From positions 275,020 to 339,019 of the forward strand of contig NZ_AUHN01000010.1 of NCBI RefSeq assembly GCF_000423205.1: a DNA stretch of 64,000 nucleotides. Direction: 5' to 3'. The first letter of the stretch is position 1; every line of letters begins with the position of its first letter. This document shows positions 54,892 through 64,000 of this stretch, one piece after another. A program made the position numbers and the translations under genes. The notes under the pieces are model-generated. The model was given only the letters and a program-made list of their open reading frames with translations, made no database searches and was not told the DNA's origin. This DNA comes from Jonesia quinghaiensis DSM 15701 (lineage in GTDB: Bacteria; Actinomycetota; Actinomycetes; Actinomycetales; Cellulomonadaceae).

Positions 54892-55416
54892 TTAGTTAAC
54901 GCGCGAGGAACGGTCCAAAGCGCGGTCAGTCATGGACCGTGAACCACGGGCAACAGCGATCGCCCCTGATTTCACAATCTCGCGGATGCCATATGGCTCT
55001 AGCGCGTTCAATAGTGCGTCAAGCTTGTCCGGGTTTCCTACGGCTTCAATGACGACGGTGTCTGGGACAACATCAACCACATGCGCACGGAACAGGTTCA
55101 CAATTTCGAGAACACCTGAACGAGATGAATGGTCTGCTTTTACTTTAATGAGCATCAGCTCGCGCTGCACGGCGTTTCCGGCTTCTAGTTCAACAATCTT
55201 GATGACGTTCACAAGTTTGTTGAGTTGTTTTGTCACCTGCTCCAACGGCAGTTCGTCAACGTCAACAACAACAGTCACTCGGGAGAGCTCTTCGTGTTCC
55301 GTTGGACCGACCGCTAGGGAGTAAATGTTGAAGGCGCGTCGGGCGAAAAGCCCAGCAATTCGGGTCAACACACCGGGCTTGTTTTCCACGAGCACAGAAA
55401 GGGTATGGCGTGACAT
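54892..55416 (-). CDS. ilvN: acetolactate synthase small (regulatory) subunit
   Basis: ACT-domain regulatory subunit giving valine feedback to IlvB, 174 residues. MSRHTLSVLVENKPGVLTRIAGLFARR is the ACT signature; NLFRAHVVDVVPDT is the second ACT-like region. Start ATG 55414-55416; the longer frame to 55452 overlaps ilvB. Confidence 0.94.
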   Translation of the reverse strand: MSRHTLSVLVENKPGVLTRIAGLFARRAFNIYSLAVGPTEHEELSRVTVVVDVDELPLEQVTKQLNKLVNVIKIVELEAGNAVQRELMLIKVKADHSSRSGVLEIVNLFRAHVVDVVPDTVVIEAVGNPDKLDALLNALEPYGIREIVKSGAIAVARGSRSMTDRALDRSSRVN

Positions 55417-55433
55417 TACTGTGGTTCCTCTCT

Positions 55434-57281
55434 CTACTCTTCGCGATCCCACGCGGGCGAAATTCCACGGGCATATTGAATGTCATCGTTGGCCACGCCT
55501 GTTGCCACCATCGGCCACACCATGGAGTTCCGTGACACGTTGAAGTCAATGACCACGGGACGGTCATTGATTTCCTCGGCGCGTTTAATTGCCGCATCGA
55601 CCTCATCAAGACGTTCCACTCGAATACCTTCACACCCGTAGGCGTCTGCGAGTTTCACGAAGTCAGGGATCCGTTTGGTTCCGTGCCCGGTGTGCAAATC
55701 AGTATTGGAATACCGTTCGTTGTAGAACAGCGTTTGCCACTGGCGCACCATACCCAGTGATGAGTTGTTGATCAGCGCAACCTTGATCGGGATGTCATTG
55801 ATGGCGCAGGTTGCCAGTTCTTGGTTTGTCATTTGGAAACAGCCATCACCATCTACTGCCCATACTGTGCGGTCTGGCGACCCCACTTTGGCTCCCATTG
55901 CTGCCGGTATGGAGAACCCCATGGTTCCCAAACCACCAGAGTTGATCCACGAATTTGGCCGCTCATAGCGAATGAACTGCGACGCCCACATTTGATGCTG
56001 CCCAACACCTGCAACATAAATGGACTCAGGTCCTGAGATTTCCGAGAGCCGTGAAATCACAAACTGCGGCGCGAGGAGACCATCGTCTGTTTCGGTGTAA
56101 CCCAGCGGGTAGGTTTCACGCCACGAGTCAATCTGACGCCACCAGCCCTCAATATCAGGCTTGCCGTTCTTCTCGTGTTCCTTAGCAAGTTCGGGTAGCA
56201 GATCGTCGATGACCTCTTTCAGGTCTCCCACAATCGGAACATCTACGGCACGGTTTTTACCAATTTCTGCCGGGTCAATATCTGCATGCACGATGGTCGC
56301 CAGTGGCGCGAAAGAGTCGAGCCGCCCTGTCACGCGGTCATCGAATCGCGCACCCAACGCAACAACGAGGTCTGCTTTCTGCAGTGCGGCAACGGCTGGG
56401 ACCGTGCCGTGCATACCTGGCATACCGAGGTTTTGTGGGTGACTGTCAGGCAGTGCTCCACGTGCCATCAATGTGGTGACAACTGCTGCACCTGAAAGGT
56501 CCACCAGTTTACGCAACTGAGCTGCTGCGCCTGATCGGATAATTCCACCACCGACATACAACACTGGTTTGCGCGCGGACGCCAAGAGGCGTGCAGCTTC
56601 GCGGATTTGCTTGGAGTGAGGTTTTGTCACCGGGTGGTAACCAGGAAGGTTCACATCTTGTGGCCAGTCAAAGCGTGTTTGGCTTTGCATCGCAGATTTT
56701 GCGATGTCCACCAACACTGGGCCTGGGCGCCCAGACTGAGCGATGTGGAATGCCTCGGCGATCGTGCGCGGAATGTCTGCGGGGTCGGTCACGAGGAAGT
56801 TGTGTTTCGTCACTGGCAAGGTGATGCCGACAATGTCGGCCTCTTGGAATGCGTCAGTTCCGATCAGTGACGCACCCACCTGCCCAGTGATCGCGACCAT
56901 GGGGATGGAGTCCATATTTGCATCGGCAAGGGGGGTAACCAGGTTTGTGGCACCTGGGCCTGAGGTTGCCATCGTCACGCCAACACGGCCGGTTGCGTGA
57001 GCGTACCCGGACGCGGCGTGGCCTCCAGCTTGCTCGTGACGGACAAGAATGTGACGGACTTTTTTGGAATCCATCAAAGGGTCATAAGTGGGCAGAATCG
57101 CACCACCGGGAATACCGAAGACCGTGTCGACACCGACCGCTTCGAGAGACCGCACAATCGACTCGGCACCGGTGCACTCATACGACACTGGTGCACTGTG
57201 CGCAGGCCGCGCCAGGGCGGCTGGGCTGGGAGCCGGCTTAGAAGCCTGCGGCTTCGGTGCCTGCTTGTTGGCCTGAACCAT
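55434..57281 (-). CDS. ilvB: acetolactate synthase large subunit
   Basis: ThDP-dependent catalytic subunit for the first common step of Ile/Val synthesis, 615 residues. The catalytic glutamate is in [20 protein letters not shown]; the ThDP motif is [15 protein letters not shown]. Start ATG 57279-57281 with AGGAGAA upstream. A ~30-residue Ala/Pro/Lys-rich N-terminal extension precedes the fold. Preceded by an attenuator. Confidence 0.96.
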   Translation of the reverse strand: MVQANKQAPKPQASKPAPSPAALARPAHSAPVSYECTGAESIVRSLEAVGVDTVFGIPGGAILPTYDPLMDSKKVRHILVRHEQAGGHAASGYAHATGRVGVTMATSGPGATNLVTPLADANMDSIPMVAITGQVGASLIGTDAFQEADIVGITLPVTKHNFLVTDPADIPRTIAEAFHIAQSGRPGPVLVDIAKSAMQSQTRFDWPQDVNLPGYHPVTKPHSKQIREAARLLASARKPVLYVGGGIIRSGAAAQLRKLVDLSGAAVVTTLMARGALPDSHPQNLGMPGMHGTVPAVAALQKADLVVALGARFDDRVTGRLDSFAPLATIVHADIDPAEIGKNRAVDVPIVGDLKEVIDDLLPELAKEHEKNGKPDIEGWWRQIDSWRETYPLGYTETDDGLLAPQFVISRLSEISGPESIYVAGVGQHQMWASQFIRYERPNSWINSGGLGTMGFSIPAAMGAKVGSPDRTVWAVDGDGCFQMTNQELATCAINDIPIKVALINNSSLGMVRQWQTLFYNERYSNTDLHTGHGTKRIPDFVKLADAYGCEGIRVERLDEVDAAIKRAEEINDRPVVIDFNVSRNSMVWPMVATGVANDDIQYARGISPAWDREE

Positions 57282-57434
57282 CAAGTTCTCCTGTTCATTG
57301 GTTGACTGCTATTGCCGGCTGCTGGTCAAGCTGGTCGGGACGAGTGCTAACGAGGCGTGAACCTCGCCGTGTCCGTCGATGTGCTCTCGGCCTTCTGAGC
57401 CAAGAACGGATGTCAGCGACTGGGCGCTGACATG

Positions 57435-57470
57435 AAAAAACCCCCCGCACCGGGTGAGGTGTCTGGGAGG
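57435..57470 (-). terminator. ilvB leader terminator (attenuator)
   Basis: Minus-strand hairpin: CCTCCC paired with GGGGGG (one G-T), inner CACC/GGTG, then TTTTTT. It lies about 150 bases before ilvB and should be bypassed only when the leader peptide stalls. Confidence 0.8.
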
Positions 57471-57474
57471 ATCC

Positions 57475-57518
57475 GCGCGTTGACAATCGACTCTAGTCAG
57501 TCGGCTTTGCCAACGCGC
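57475..57518 (-). other. ilvB leader upstream hairpin
   Basis: GCGCGTTG pairs with CAACGCGC across a 28-base internal region, starting at the leader peptide stop codon; inside it GACT/AGTC can pair. Confidence 0.65.
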
Positions 57519-57550
57519 TAAAGTACTACAAGAAGAATTGTCGAACGCAT
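57518..57550 (-). CDS. ilvB leader peptide MRSTILLVVL
   Basis: Ten-codon frame ATG to TAG on the minus strand: Ile-Leu-Leu-Val-Val-Leu fills the last six codons, the classic branched-chain attenuator leader. The ATG is six bases after the -10 box TAGTCT, so the transcript probably begins at the start codon. Too short for a normal ORF search. Confidence 0.85.
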   Translation of the reverse strand: MRSTILLVVL

Positions 57551-57556
57551 ATATGC

Positions 57557-57585
57557 AGACTACGCCCTGCATCAGGGGATGTCAC
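57557..57585 (-). promoter_or_regulatory. ilvBNC promoter
   Basis: GTGACA, exactly 17 bases, TAGTCT on the minus strand. Confidence 0.65.
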
Positions 57586-57655
57586 CCCACCCCGCCATCG
57601 TCTCACATCGTAGACAATCGTCTCACTTTTCGATGCGACGCGACTGCGTGCCCCA

Positions 57656-59383
57656 TCACCCGAGGACAGCGCCTTGGGACGCAGAACCCACTAATTTGGC
57701 GTACTTGGCCAGAACCCCGCGAGTATATCGAGGCGGTAGCGACACGTAACCTTCGCGGCGCTGCGCAAGTATCGCATCGTCAACCAGAAGATCCAACGTT
57801 CCCTGCTCAACATCAAGGCGAATCTGATCGCCGTCCTCAACAAGAGCAATAGGCCCGCCATCCACTGCCTCTGGCGCAATATGCCCCACACACAAACCTG
57901 TTGTGCCACCAGAAAAGCGACCATCCGTTACGAGTAGCACTGACTTCCCAAGCCCAGCGCCCTTAATTGCCCCCGTAATCGCTAGCATCTCCCGCATGCC
58001 AGGCCCACCCTTAGGCCCTTCATAGCGGATCACCACAACATCACCAGCCGTGATAGTCCCGTCCTCCAAAGCATCCATCGCAGCACGCTCGCGATCAAAA
58101 ACCCGCGCCGTGCCCACAAACACTGCTTCATCAAACCCAGCAGATTTCACCACAGCACCATCAGGGGCAAGCGAGCCATGCAAAATCGTGATTCCACCCG
58201 TGTGATGAATAGGATGTTTGAGCGCACGGAGTATCTTTCCATCAGGGTCAGGAGGGTTGATCTGCGCCAAGTTCTCCGCCACAGTCTTGCCCGTCACCGT
58301 GAGGCACTCACCGTCCAGTAATCCAGCATCCAGCAACGCCTTCATCACCACAGGGACGCCACCGATACGGTCAATATCGTTCATGACATACCGACCAAAA
58401 GGCTTTACATCAGCAAGGTGTGGAACCTTTGCCGACACCCGTGCGAAGTCATCCAACGTCAACTCAACTTCTGCCTCATGAGCAATTGCCAGAAGGTGCA
58501 ACACGGCGTTAGTAGAACCCCCCAAAGCCATGACAACCGCAATGGCATTCTCAAATGCCGGCTTCGTCATAATGTCACGAGCGGTAATCCCCTGTTCCAA
58601 CATCGCAACGACCGCTTCCCCACTACGACGGGCAAACATGTCACGACGCCGGTCAGCACTTGGCGGGGCCGCTGAACCAGGGAGAGACATACCGAGAGCT
58701 TCAGCCACTGACGCCATAGTGTTTGCGGTATACATTCCACCGCACGCACCCTCACCCGGACAGATTGCCCGCTCAATACGGTCTACATCCTCACGCGACA
58801 TAAGGCCTCGAGCACATGCCCCCACGGCTTCGAAAGCATCAATAAGGGTGACATCTTTTTGCGTTCCATCAGTGAGTTCCACCCATCCCGGCATGATTGT
58901 GCCCGCATAGAGAAACACGCTCGCGAGATCAAGGCGGGCCGCTGCCATGAGCATCCCAGGTAAAGACTTGTCACACCCTGCAAGCAGCACAGAACCATCA
59001 AGGCGTTCAGCTTGCATCACCACTTCCACGGAGTCGGCAATGACGTCGCGAGACACCAACGAAAAGTGCATGCCCTCATGCCCCATGGAGATGCCATCTG
59101 AGACGGAGATCGTGCCAAACTCCAGTGGGTAACCGCCTCCACTGTGAACGCCCTCTTTCACAGCTTGAGCGAGTCGATCTAACGACAAGTTACAAGGAGT
59201 GATTTCATTCCACGACGACGCGACACCAATTTGGGGTTTCGCGAAATCTTCGTCGCCAAGCCCCACAGCCCGCAGCATCCCCCGCGAGGCAGTTGCCTCT
59301 AACCCATCAGTTACCTGCCACGACCGAGGCTTGAGAGGTGAACGGGGTGCCTGGGGAGCATCTGGATTCGGTGTAGAAGTCAT
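57656..59383 (-). CDS. ilvD: dihydroxy-acid dehydratase
   Basis: Iron-sulfur dehydratase of Val/Ile synthesis, 575 residues. [29 protein letters not shown] and [25 protein letters not shown] supply the cluster and substrate residues; [22 protein letters not shown] is the C-terminal signature. ATG 59383 follows TAGACT by six bases. Not coupled to ilvB. Confidence 0.95.
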   Translation of the reverse strand: MTSTPNPDAPQAPRSPLKPRSWQVTDGLEATASRGMLRAVGLGDEDFAKPQIGVASSWNEITPCNLSLDRLAQAVKEGVHSGGGYPLEFGTISVSDGISMGHEGMHFSLVSRDVIADSVEVVMQAERLDGSVLLAGCDKSLPGMLMAAARLDLASVFLYAGTIMPGWVELTDGTQKDVTLIDAFEAVGACARGLMSREDVDRIERAICPGEGACGGMYTANTMASVAEALGMSLPGSAAPPSADRRRDMFARRSGEAVVAMLEQGITARDIMTKPAFENAIAVVMALGGSTNAVLHLLAIAHEAEVELTLDDFARVSAKVPHLADVKPFGRYVMNDIDRIGGVPVVMKALLDAGLLDGECLTVTGKTVAENLAQINPPDPDGKILRALKHPIHHTGGITILHGSLAPDGAVVKSAGFDEAVFVGTARVFDRERAAMDALEDGTITAGDVVVIRYEGPKGGPGMREMLAITGAIKGAGLGKSVLLVTDGRFSGGTTGLCVGHIAPEAVDGGPIALVEDGDQIRLDVEQGTLDLLVDDAILAQRREGYVSLPPRYTRGVLAKYAKLVGSASQGAVLG

Positions 59384-59467
59384 ATCAAGAGTCTATGGCG
59401 CCCATCACATTCTCGCTTCTTGGCTAGCAGACCACGGCCATCAGGGAACCCATCCACACAACACAGC

Positions 59468-59504
59468 ACGATGCCCCGGAGACTAGTAGTCTCCGGGGCA
59501 TCGT
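59468..59504 (-). terminator. terminator of the GNAT-gatB side
   Basis: 17-bp perfect inverted repeat centred near 59486 with a one-base central spacer, just downstream of the GNAT stop at 59517. Confidence 0.7.
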
Positions 59505-59516
59505 TAACAGAGCGAG

Positions 59517-60083
59517 CTATTCCGTGAAGTCGTCCTCTAGGACACTCATCACGATGACATCGCACCAGCCATCACCATCGCGAGCAGCTTCCCGCAACAC
59601 TCCCTCTTGGGTAAACCCCAAGGATTCATAGAGCATCCGGGCACGTGGGTTAATGTCAAGAACCTCCAACGACAACCGGTGTAGCCCCAACCCCTGTGGG
59701 GCAGGAGCAAAGGCATACCCCATCACCAATGAGATCGCTTCACGCCCATAACCGCGTCCGCGGTACTGCGGCAATGACTGGAGCCGCAAATTAGCGCTGC
59801 GAACATGGTGATCAATCTCGTTGATGACAATCTCGCCAATGCACTGATCACTCACTGAACCATCGCTGAGAGGCATCAAAGAAGTCATCGCGAAGTCCAC
59901 ACGATCCGGCGCCTCAGTTGTTGACTCAATCCACTGAAGGATGCCCTCTTCGGTGAATGTCGCAACTGTGCCGGTAAGGCGTCGAGTTTCAGCATCTGCG
60001 ACGGCAATAGCCAGTGGCCCTGCGTCCCGTGTTTCCACGGGACGCAGGGCAACAAGTTCACCGGTTAAACGCGGACCGATCAT
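59517..60083 (-). CDS. GNAT-family N-acetyltransferase
   Basis: 188 residues; LVALRPVETRDAGPLAIAVADAETRRL resembles the RimL-like opening, QYRGRGYGREAISLVMGYAF is the acetyl-CoA loop, and LHRLSLEVLDINPRARMLYESLGFTQEGVLREAARD completes the core. It begins two bases after the gatB stop, so it is probably cotranscribed with gatCAB. Substrate unknown. Confidence 0.88.
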   Translation of the reverse strand: MIGPRLTGELVALRPVETRDAGPLAIAVADAETRRLTGTVATFTEEGILQWIESTTEAPDRVDFAMTSLMPLSDGSVSDQCIGEIVINEIDHHVRSANLRLQSLPQYRGRGYGREAISLVMGYAFAPAPQGLGLHRLSLEVLDINPRARMLYESLGFTQEGVLREAARDGDGWCDVIVMSVLEDDFTE

Positions 60084-60085
60084 GA

Positions 60086-61591
60086 TCAGCGAATACGTTC
60101 GAGAACGAGCTCACGTACACGGCCAGCATCTGCTTGACCGCGGGTTGCCTTCATGACTGCACCAATAATGGCACCGATTGGCCCCATGTTCCCGGAACGG
60201 ACCTTCTCCACAATGTCTGGCTGATCAGCAAGTACCTGATCAATGACCTCCAACAGTGGACCATCATCGGAAACGATCTCCAGGCCCTTGTCTGACACAA
60301 TCTGCGCAGGAGTTCCTTCACCAGCAAGTACAGCCTCAAGCACTTGACGGCCGATCTTGTCATTGATTTTCTTCTCATCAATGAGGTGTTGCAACTCTGC
60401 GATGTGAGCCGGAGTCACTGGTACTGTCGCCAGGTCAATCTCGTTGTCTTTGGCGTAGCGCGCTAGTTCCCCCATCCACCACTTGCGTGCAGCTGCTGGG
60501 CTTGTGCCCCCGGCAACGGTGGTTTCAATGAGCTCAAGAGCGCCAGCGTTGACAACGTCACGCATTTCAACGTCGCTGTAGTTCCACTCTTCACGCAACC
60601 GGCGGCGCTTAACTGCGGGAAGTTCTGGCAGCGTCGCACGAAGTTCTTCAACCCATGCACGGCTTGGTTCCACAGGCACGAGGTCAGGTTCAGGGAAGTA
60701 CCGGTAGTCTTCAGCGTCAGATTTCACACGCCCAGCGGTGGTTACACCTGTGTCTTCATGCCAGTGACGAGTCTCCTGGGTGATGCTCTTTCCGTCATTG
60801 AGGAGCGCTGCTTGGCGTTGCACCTCGTAGCGCACGGCACGCTCAATGGAACGGAACGAGTTGACGTTTTTTGTCTCTGTGCGAGTACCGAGTGGAGACT
60901 GCGGTGTCGGCCGCAGCGACAGGTTCACATCAGCGCGGACGTTTCCGCGTTCCATGCGAGCCTCTGAAACATCAAGCGCCCGGAAGATGTCACGCAGTGT
61001 TTGCACATAGGCGCGGGCAACCTCAGGTGCGCGGGTACCGGCCCCTTCGATTGGCCGCGTCACGATTTCCACAAGAGGAATTCCGGCACGGTTGTAGTCA
61101 ACAAGTGAGTACTCGGCACCGTGAATACGCCCAGTTGAACCACCAACGTGCGTATTTTTCCCGGCGTCTTCTTCCATGTGTGCCCGTTCGATCTCCACAC
61201 GGAAGATCTCACCGTCATCTAGTTCAACATCGAGATACCCATCAAACGCGATGGGTTCGTCATACTGCGATGTTTGGAAGTTTTTTGGAACGTCCGGGTA
61301 GAAGTAGTTCTTGCGCGCAAATCTGCATGACTCTGCAATGGTGCAGTTCAATGCAAGACCAATTTTGATAGCGGACTCAACAGCAGTGCCGTTAACAACG
61401 GGAAGCGCCCCTGGAAGCCCTAGCGAAACGGGGGTCACTTGTGTGTTGGGTTCTCCACCAAATTCGACCTCAGCAGAGCAGAACATTTTGGTTTTTGTGC
61501 CAAGTTCAACGTGCACTTCAATACCGATGACGGGGTCATACTGTGTCACAGCCTCGTCGTAGGCAACAAGGTCAACGGCTTCTACGCTCAT
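60086..61591 (-). CDS. gatB: aspartyl/glutamyl-tRNA amidotransferase subunit B
   Basis: Subunit that binds Glu-tRNA(Gln) or Asp-tRNA(Asn). [21 protein letters not shown] at the N-terminus, [19 protein letters not shown] and the tRNA-binding C-terminal domain ending [16 protein letters not shown]. 501 residues from ATG 61591, whose start overlaps the gatA stop by four bases (ATGA). Confidence 0.95.
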   Translation of the reverse strand: MSVEAVDLVAYDEAVTQYDPVIGIEVHVELGTKTKMFCSAEVEFGGEPNTQVTPVSLGLPGALPVVNGTAVESAIKIGLALNCTIAESCRFARKNYFYPDVPKNFQTSQYDEPIAFDGYLDVELDDGEIFRVEIERAHMEEDAGKNTHVGGSTGRIHGAEYSLVDYNRAGIPLVEIVTRPIEGAGTRAPEVARAYVQTLRDIFRALDVSEARMERGNVRADVNLSLRPTPQSPLGTRTETKNVNSFRSIERAVRYEVQRQAALLNDGKSITQETRHWHEDTGVTTAGRVKSDAEDYRYFPEPDLVPVEPSRAWVEELRATLPELPAVKRRRLREEWNYSDVEMRDVVNAGALELIETTVAGGTSPAAARKWWMGELARYAKDNEIDLATVPVTPAHIAELQHLIDEKKINDKIGRQVLEAVLAGEGTPAQIVSDKGLEIVSDDGPLLEVIDQVLADQPDIVEKVRSGNMGPIGAIIGAVMKATRGQADAGRVRELVLERIR

Positions 61592-63102
61592 GCTTGAGCC
61601 TCCAGTTCTGGCGCACGGTTGATGAGGGGTTCGCCCCACTGCTTTTCGAGAGCTGACTCCAAAGCCGCACCGATGCGGTACATGCGAGCGTCTTCTCGAA
61701 TCGGTGCGAGGATCTGGAAACCTACTGGCATGCCGTCATCTGACAGGCCGTTCGGTATGGACATCCCTGGTACGCCAGCAAGGTTCGCTGGAATTGTTGC
61801 GATGTCATTGAGGTACATCGCTAGGGGGTCATCAAGTTTTTCACCGAATTTGAAGGCTGTTGTGGGGGATGTTGGTGACACCAAAACATCAGCTTTTTCA
61901 AAAGCGGCTGTGAAGTCGCGCTGGATCAAGGTGCGAACCTTTTGCGCAGAACCGTAGTAAGCGTCGTAGTAGCCCGAAGACAACGCGTATGTTCCAATGA
62001 TGATGCGTCGTTTCACTTCATCGCCGAACCCCGCTCCACGTGTGGCAGCCATGACCCGCTCTGCGGTGACAGGGCCTTCTGTTGGTTCAACGCGTAGACC
62101 GAACCGCATGCCGTCGAACTTAGCCAAGTTTGACGATGCTTCGGCGGGCATAATCAGGTAGTACGCCGCTAACGCCGATGTGAAGGACGGGCAGGAAACC
62201 TCAACGATTTCCGCTCCTGCTGCACGCAACGTGTTGATTGATTCTTCGAATCGCGCTTGCACACCTGGCTGGTAACCCTCACCAGTCAGCTCTTTCACAA
62301 TCCCGATGCGCACACCTGTAAGGTCACCCGTTAGCCCTTGCTGCGCTGCGGCGACATAGCCTTCTGCTGGGTCCGGTAGTGAGGTGGAGTCTTTGGGATC
62401 GTGCCCACCGATAAGTTCGTGAAGGAGAGCCGCGTCGACAACGGTCCTGGTGACTGGACCAGCTTGGTCCAAAGATGAGGCCATAGCGATCAAGCCATAG
62501 CGTGACACTGAGCCGTATGTTGGTTTCACACCAACTGTTCCTGTGACTGCGCCGGGCTGACGGATGGAACCACCTGTGTCAGTTCCAATTGCTAAAGGAG
62601 CTTCGAAAGCGGCGAGAGCTGCGGCTGATCCACCGCCTGACCCACCTGGGATCCTGTCGGTGTCCCACGGGTTAAGGGTGTTGCCGTATGCGGAGTGTTC
62701 GGTGGAGGATCCCATCGCGAACTCGTCCATGTTGGTTTTTCCAAGGATGGGAAGTTTTGCTTCTTTAATCTTCTCAACCAGGGTGGCATCGTAAGGTGGG
62801 ATCCACCCTTCGAGCATTTTTGATCCTGCGGTTGTTTGCACACCGTCAGTGACTACAACGTCTTTGATGGCGATTGGTACACCAGCAAGTGGGTGCAGTG
62901 TTGCTCCCTGCGCCCGTAGTTCGTCTACTTCGCGTGCTGTTGTGAGTGCATCGTCAGCAGTGACTGTTACAAAGGCGTTGATTGTTCCGTCGACAGCTGC
63001 GATTCGATCAAGGAACGCCTGTGTCACTTCTACTGAGGTGAGCTCACCTGAATTGAGTTTTTCAGCAATGTCATTGGCTGAAAGTTTGATGATGTTTGTC
63101 AT
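61588..63102 (-). CDS. gatA: aspartyl/glutamyl-tRNA amidotransferase subunit A
   Basis: Glutamine amidase subunit supplying ammonia. Amidase signature residues: lysine in [14 protein letters not shown] and the serine pair in [31 protein letters not shown]. 504 residues from ATG 63100-63102 with gagga upstream. Begins one base after gatC stop; overlaps gatB. Confidence 0.95.
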   Translation of the reverse strand: MTNIIKLSANDIAEKLNSGELTSVEVTQAFLDRIAAVDGTINAFVTVTADDALTTAREVDELRAQGATLHPLAGVPIAIKDVVVTDGVQTTAGSKMLEGWIPPYDATLVEKIKEAKLPILGKTNMDEFAMGSSTEHSAYGNTLNPWDTDRIPGGSGGGSAAALAAFEAPLAIGTDTGGSIRQPGAVTGTVGVKPTYGSVSRYGLIAMASSLDQAGPVTRTVVDAALLHELIGGHDPKDSTSLPDPAEGYVAAAQQGLTGDLTGVRIGIVKELTGEGYQPGVQARFEESINTLRAAGAEIVEVSCPSFTSALAAYYLIMPAEASSNLAKFDGMRFGLRVEPTEGPVTAERVMAATRGAGFGDEVKRRIIIGTYALSSGYYDAYYGSAQKVRTLIQRDFTAAFEKADVLVSPTSPTTAFKFGEKLDDPLAMYLNDIATIPANLAGVPGMSIPNGLSDDGMPVGFQILAPIREDARMYRIGAALESALEKQWGEPLINRAPELEAQA

Positions 63103-63103
63103 G

Positions 63104-63400
63104 TCATTCCTCCCCGAGGATTTGCGGTACGAGGAATTTGCCGTCTTCACTGGATGGTGCTGCGGCCATGACTTTCTCCCTGTCGAGGGGAGCAGTCGGT
63201 TCGTCAGTACGGAACACGTTGGTCAATGGAATGGGGTGGCTCGTGGCAGGAACGTCTGGCGTGGCGATTTCGCTCACCTGCGCCACAGCGTTCACGATGA
63301 CGTCGAGCTCACCAGCTAGGCGGTCAACTTCTTCTGGGCGCAGCTCGATGCGTGCAAGTGCAGCAACGCGCGCGACCTCATCACGGGAAATAGTGGACAT
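63104..63400 (-). CDS. gatC: aspartyl/glutamyl-tRNA amidotransferase subunit C
   Basis: Small subunit stabilising GatAB, 98 residues: [39 protein letters not shown], then [21 protein letters not shown] near the end, as expected. First gene of gatCAB. Confidence 0.94.
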   Translation of the reverse strand: MSTISRDEVARVAALARIELRPEEVDRLAGELDVIVNAVAQVSEIATPDVPATSHPIPLTNVFRTDEPTAPLDREKVMAAAPSSEDGKFLVPQILGEE

Positions 63401-63664
63401 AGAACTAGTCTAGTTGCTCGCCGCAAGGTTGTTGTTCAGTTTCCAACGTTCTTGGCTGTGGTCGTCGCGCACTTGCCTGCGGTTTGCGCGTGCCACTGTG
63501 GCCTGGAGGGTCTGTCGTGTGCGTACCGGGCGTACTGGGGGTGCCCCCGTGTGGTCTGTGGCCGTGGCTTGGGTGTCGCGCACATGACTGTGTGCCTGTC
63601 TACCGTGGGGGTAATGGTGAGGGCCCCGAACACGTGTGGTGTTGGGGGCCCTGCGATAATGTGG
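63401..63664. other. G/T-rich spacer between 5S rRNA and gatC
   Basis: About 260 bases. On the plus strand it is rich in G and T. It holds an 8-bp stem AGGGCCCC/GGGGCCCT at 63620-63652 with a 17-base loop that may end the rRNA operon. No gene seen. Confidence 0.5.
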
Positions 63665-63782
63665 TTGCGGCTGTGTCCTACTCTCCCACACCCTGTCGGG
63701 TGCAGTACCATCGGCGCTGGCAGGCTTAGCTTCCGGGTTCGGGATGGGACCGGGCGTTTCCCTGCCGCTGTGACAGCCGCAA
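63665..63782 (-). rRNA. rrf: 5S ribosomal RNA
   Basis: Minus-strand sequence carries the diagnostic blocks of actinobacterial 5S: CAGCGGCAGGGAAACGCCCG, CCCATCCCGAACCCGGAAGC, AAGCCTGCCAGCGCCGATGG and TGTGGGAGAGTAGGACAC. The ends pair as GCGGCTGT/ACAGCCGC. End positions may be off by a few bases. Confidence 0.9.
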
Positions 63783-63902
63783 AATCGTCGAAACCTTAAG
63801 CACGTGTGTCTGGAAGAGTGTGGTGTGGTTTGGGGTTGTGGTTTGTGGACCGGGTAGTGGACGTGTGATATGAGCAGGGTTCTTGCGGTGTTTTGTGTGT
63901 GT

Positions 63903-64000
63903 GTTAGTGGTTGGCGTATTAGTACCGGTCAGCTCCACGAGTCGTTAGTCCTCGCTTCCACATCCGGCCTATCAACCCACTGGTCTGGTGGGTGCCTTCA
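63903..64000 (-). rRNA. rrl: 23S ribosomal RNA, 3' end (partial)
   Basis: Minus strand reads GTTGATAGGCC, GATGTGGAAGCGAGGACTAA and AGCTGACCGGTACTAATACG, the characteristic 3' end of 23S rRNA. The gene continues past the right edge; the 3' boundary near 63903 is approximate. Confidence 0.85.

Noticed and set aside
63452..63799. Plus-strand frame over the 5S rRNA and spacer
   Set aside because: It overlaps the 5S gene and consists of G/T-rich low-complexity residues.

Overview
The window is 64 kb of chromosome from an actinobacterium, most likely a Micrococcales lineage of moderate G+C (I judge roughly 56-59% by eye; genus not resolved). Evidence is the gene order coaD-sepIVA-yceD-rpmF-rnc-mutM, rpmB/DAK-phosphatase/recG/rsmD, leuC-leuD-murA-plsC-gpsA with a divergent IclR regulator, tRNA-Glu/Gln beside gltX, many GTG starts, zinc-type L28 and L32 proteins, and many apparently leaderless genes whose -10 box sits 6-7 nt before the start codon.

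Layout. 1-1.8 kb: LuxR-type response regulator and a 2-hydroxyacid dehydrogenase. 1.8-5.6 kb: a small accessory island bounded by a decayed copy of the mutM 3' end (1788-1938) and the true mutM 3' end (5569-5720), sharing a perfect 46-bp direct repeat; it carries two unusual genes, one CoiA-like nuclease and one possible nuclease-fold protein. 5.6-15.2 kb: mutM, rnc, rpmF, yceD, sepIVA, coaD, a GNAT, rsmD, recG, DAK-phosphatase protein, rpmB. 15.4-26.4 kb: GNAT, thiL, DUF3515 lipoprotein, ddl, a transsulfuration enzyme, gpsA, plsC, murA, leuD, leuC and the divergent IclR/LtbR-type regulator. 26.5-31.3 kb: two tRNA-Glu, tRNA-Gln, HAD hydrolase, gltX, FAH-family hydrolase, methyltransferase. 31.4-43.5 kb: aldo/keto reductase, conserved actinobacterial protein, a tandem pair of undescribed membrane-anchored paralogues, alanine/sodium symporter, DUF3516 helicase, YbaK, GNAT, YccF, YggS and an orphan. 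43.5-63.4 kb: lipoate ligase-like protein, citramalate synthase, a PadR-ABC locus that is frameshifted three times, ilvE, leuB, an APH-like kinase, ilvC-ilvN-ilvB, ilvD, GNAT, gatB-gatA-gatC. 63.4-64 kb: 5S rRNA and the 3' end of 23S rRNA on the minus strand.

The dominant theme is branched-chain amino-acid synthesis: cimA (isoleucine from pyruvate), ilvBNC, ilvD, ilvE, leuB, leuCD all lie here, with three visible control devices: an attenuator with leader peptide MRSTILLVVL before ilvB, an attenuator with leader peptide MALQQLIIC before cimA, and a 27-bp palindrome between leuC and the IclR regulator. Both leader peptides appear to be translated from leaderless transcripts.

The most unusual items are the mutM-flanked island with its two nuclease-like genes, the tandem paralogues at 33.4-36.0 kb, the two leaderless attenuators, a sharp coding-strand A/C-rich segment across recG and the DAK gene, and the triple-frameshifted ABC exporter. 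No CRISPR array, prophage or integrase was seen.
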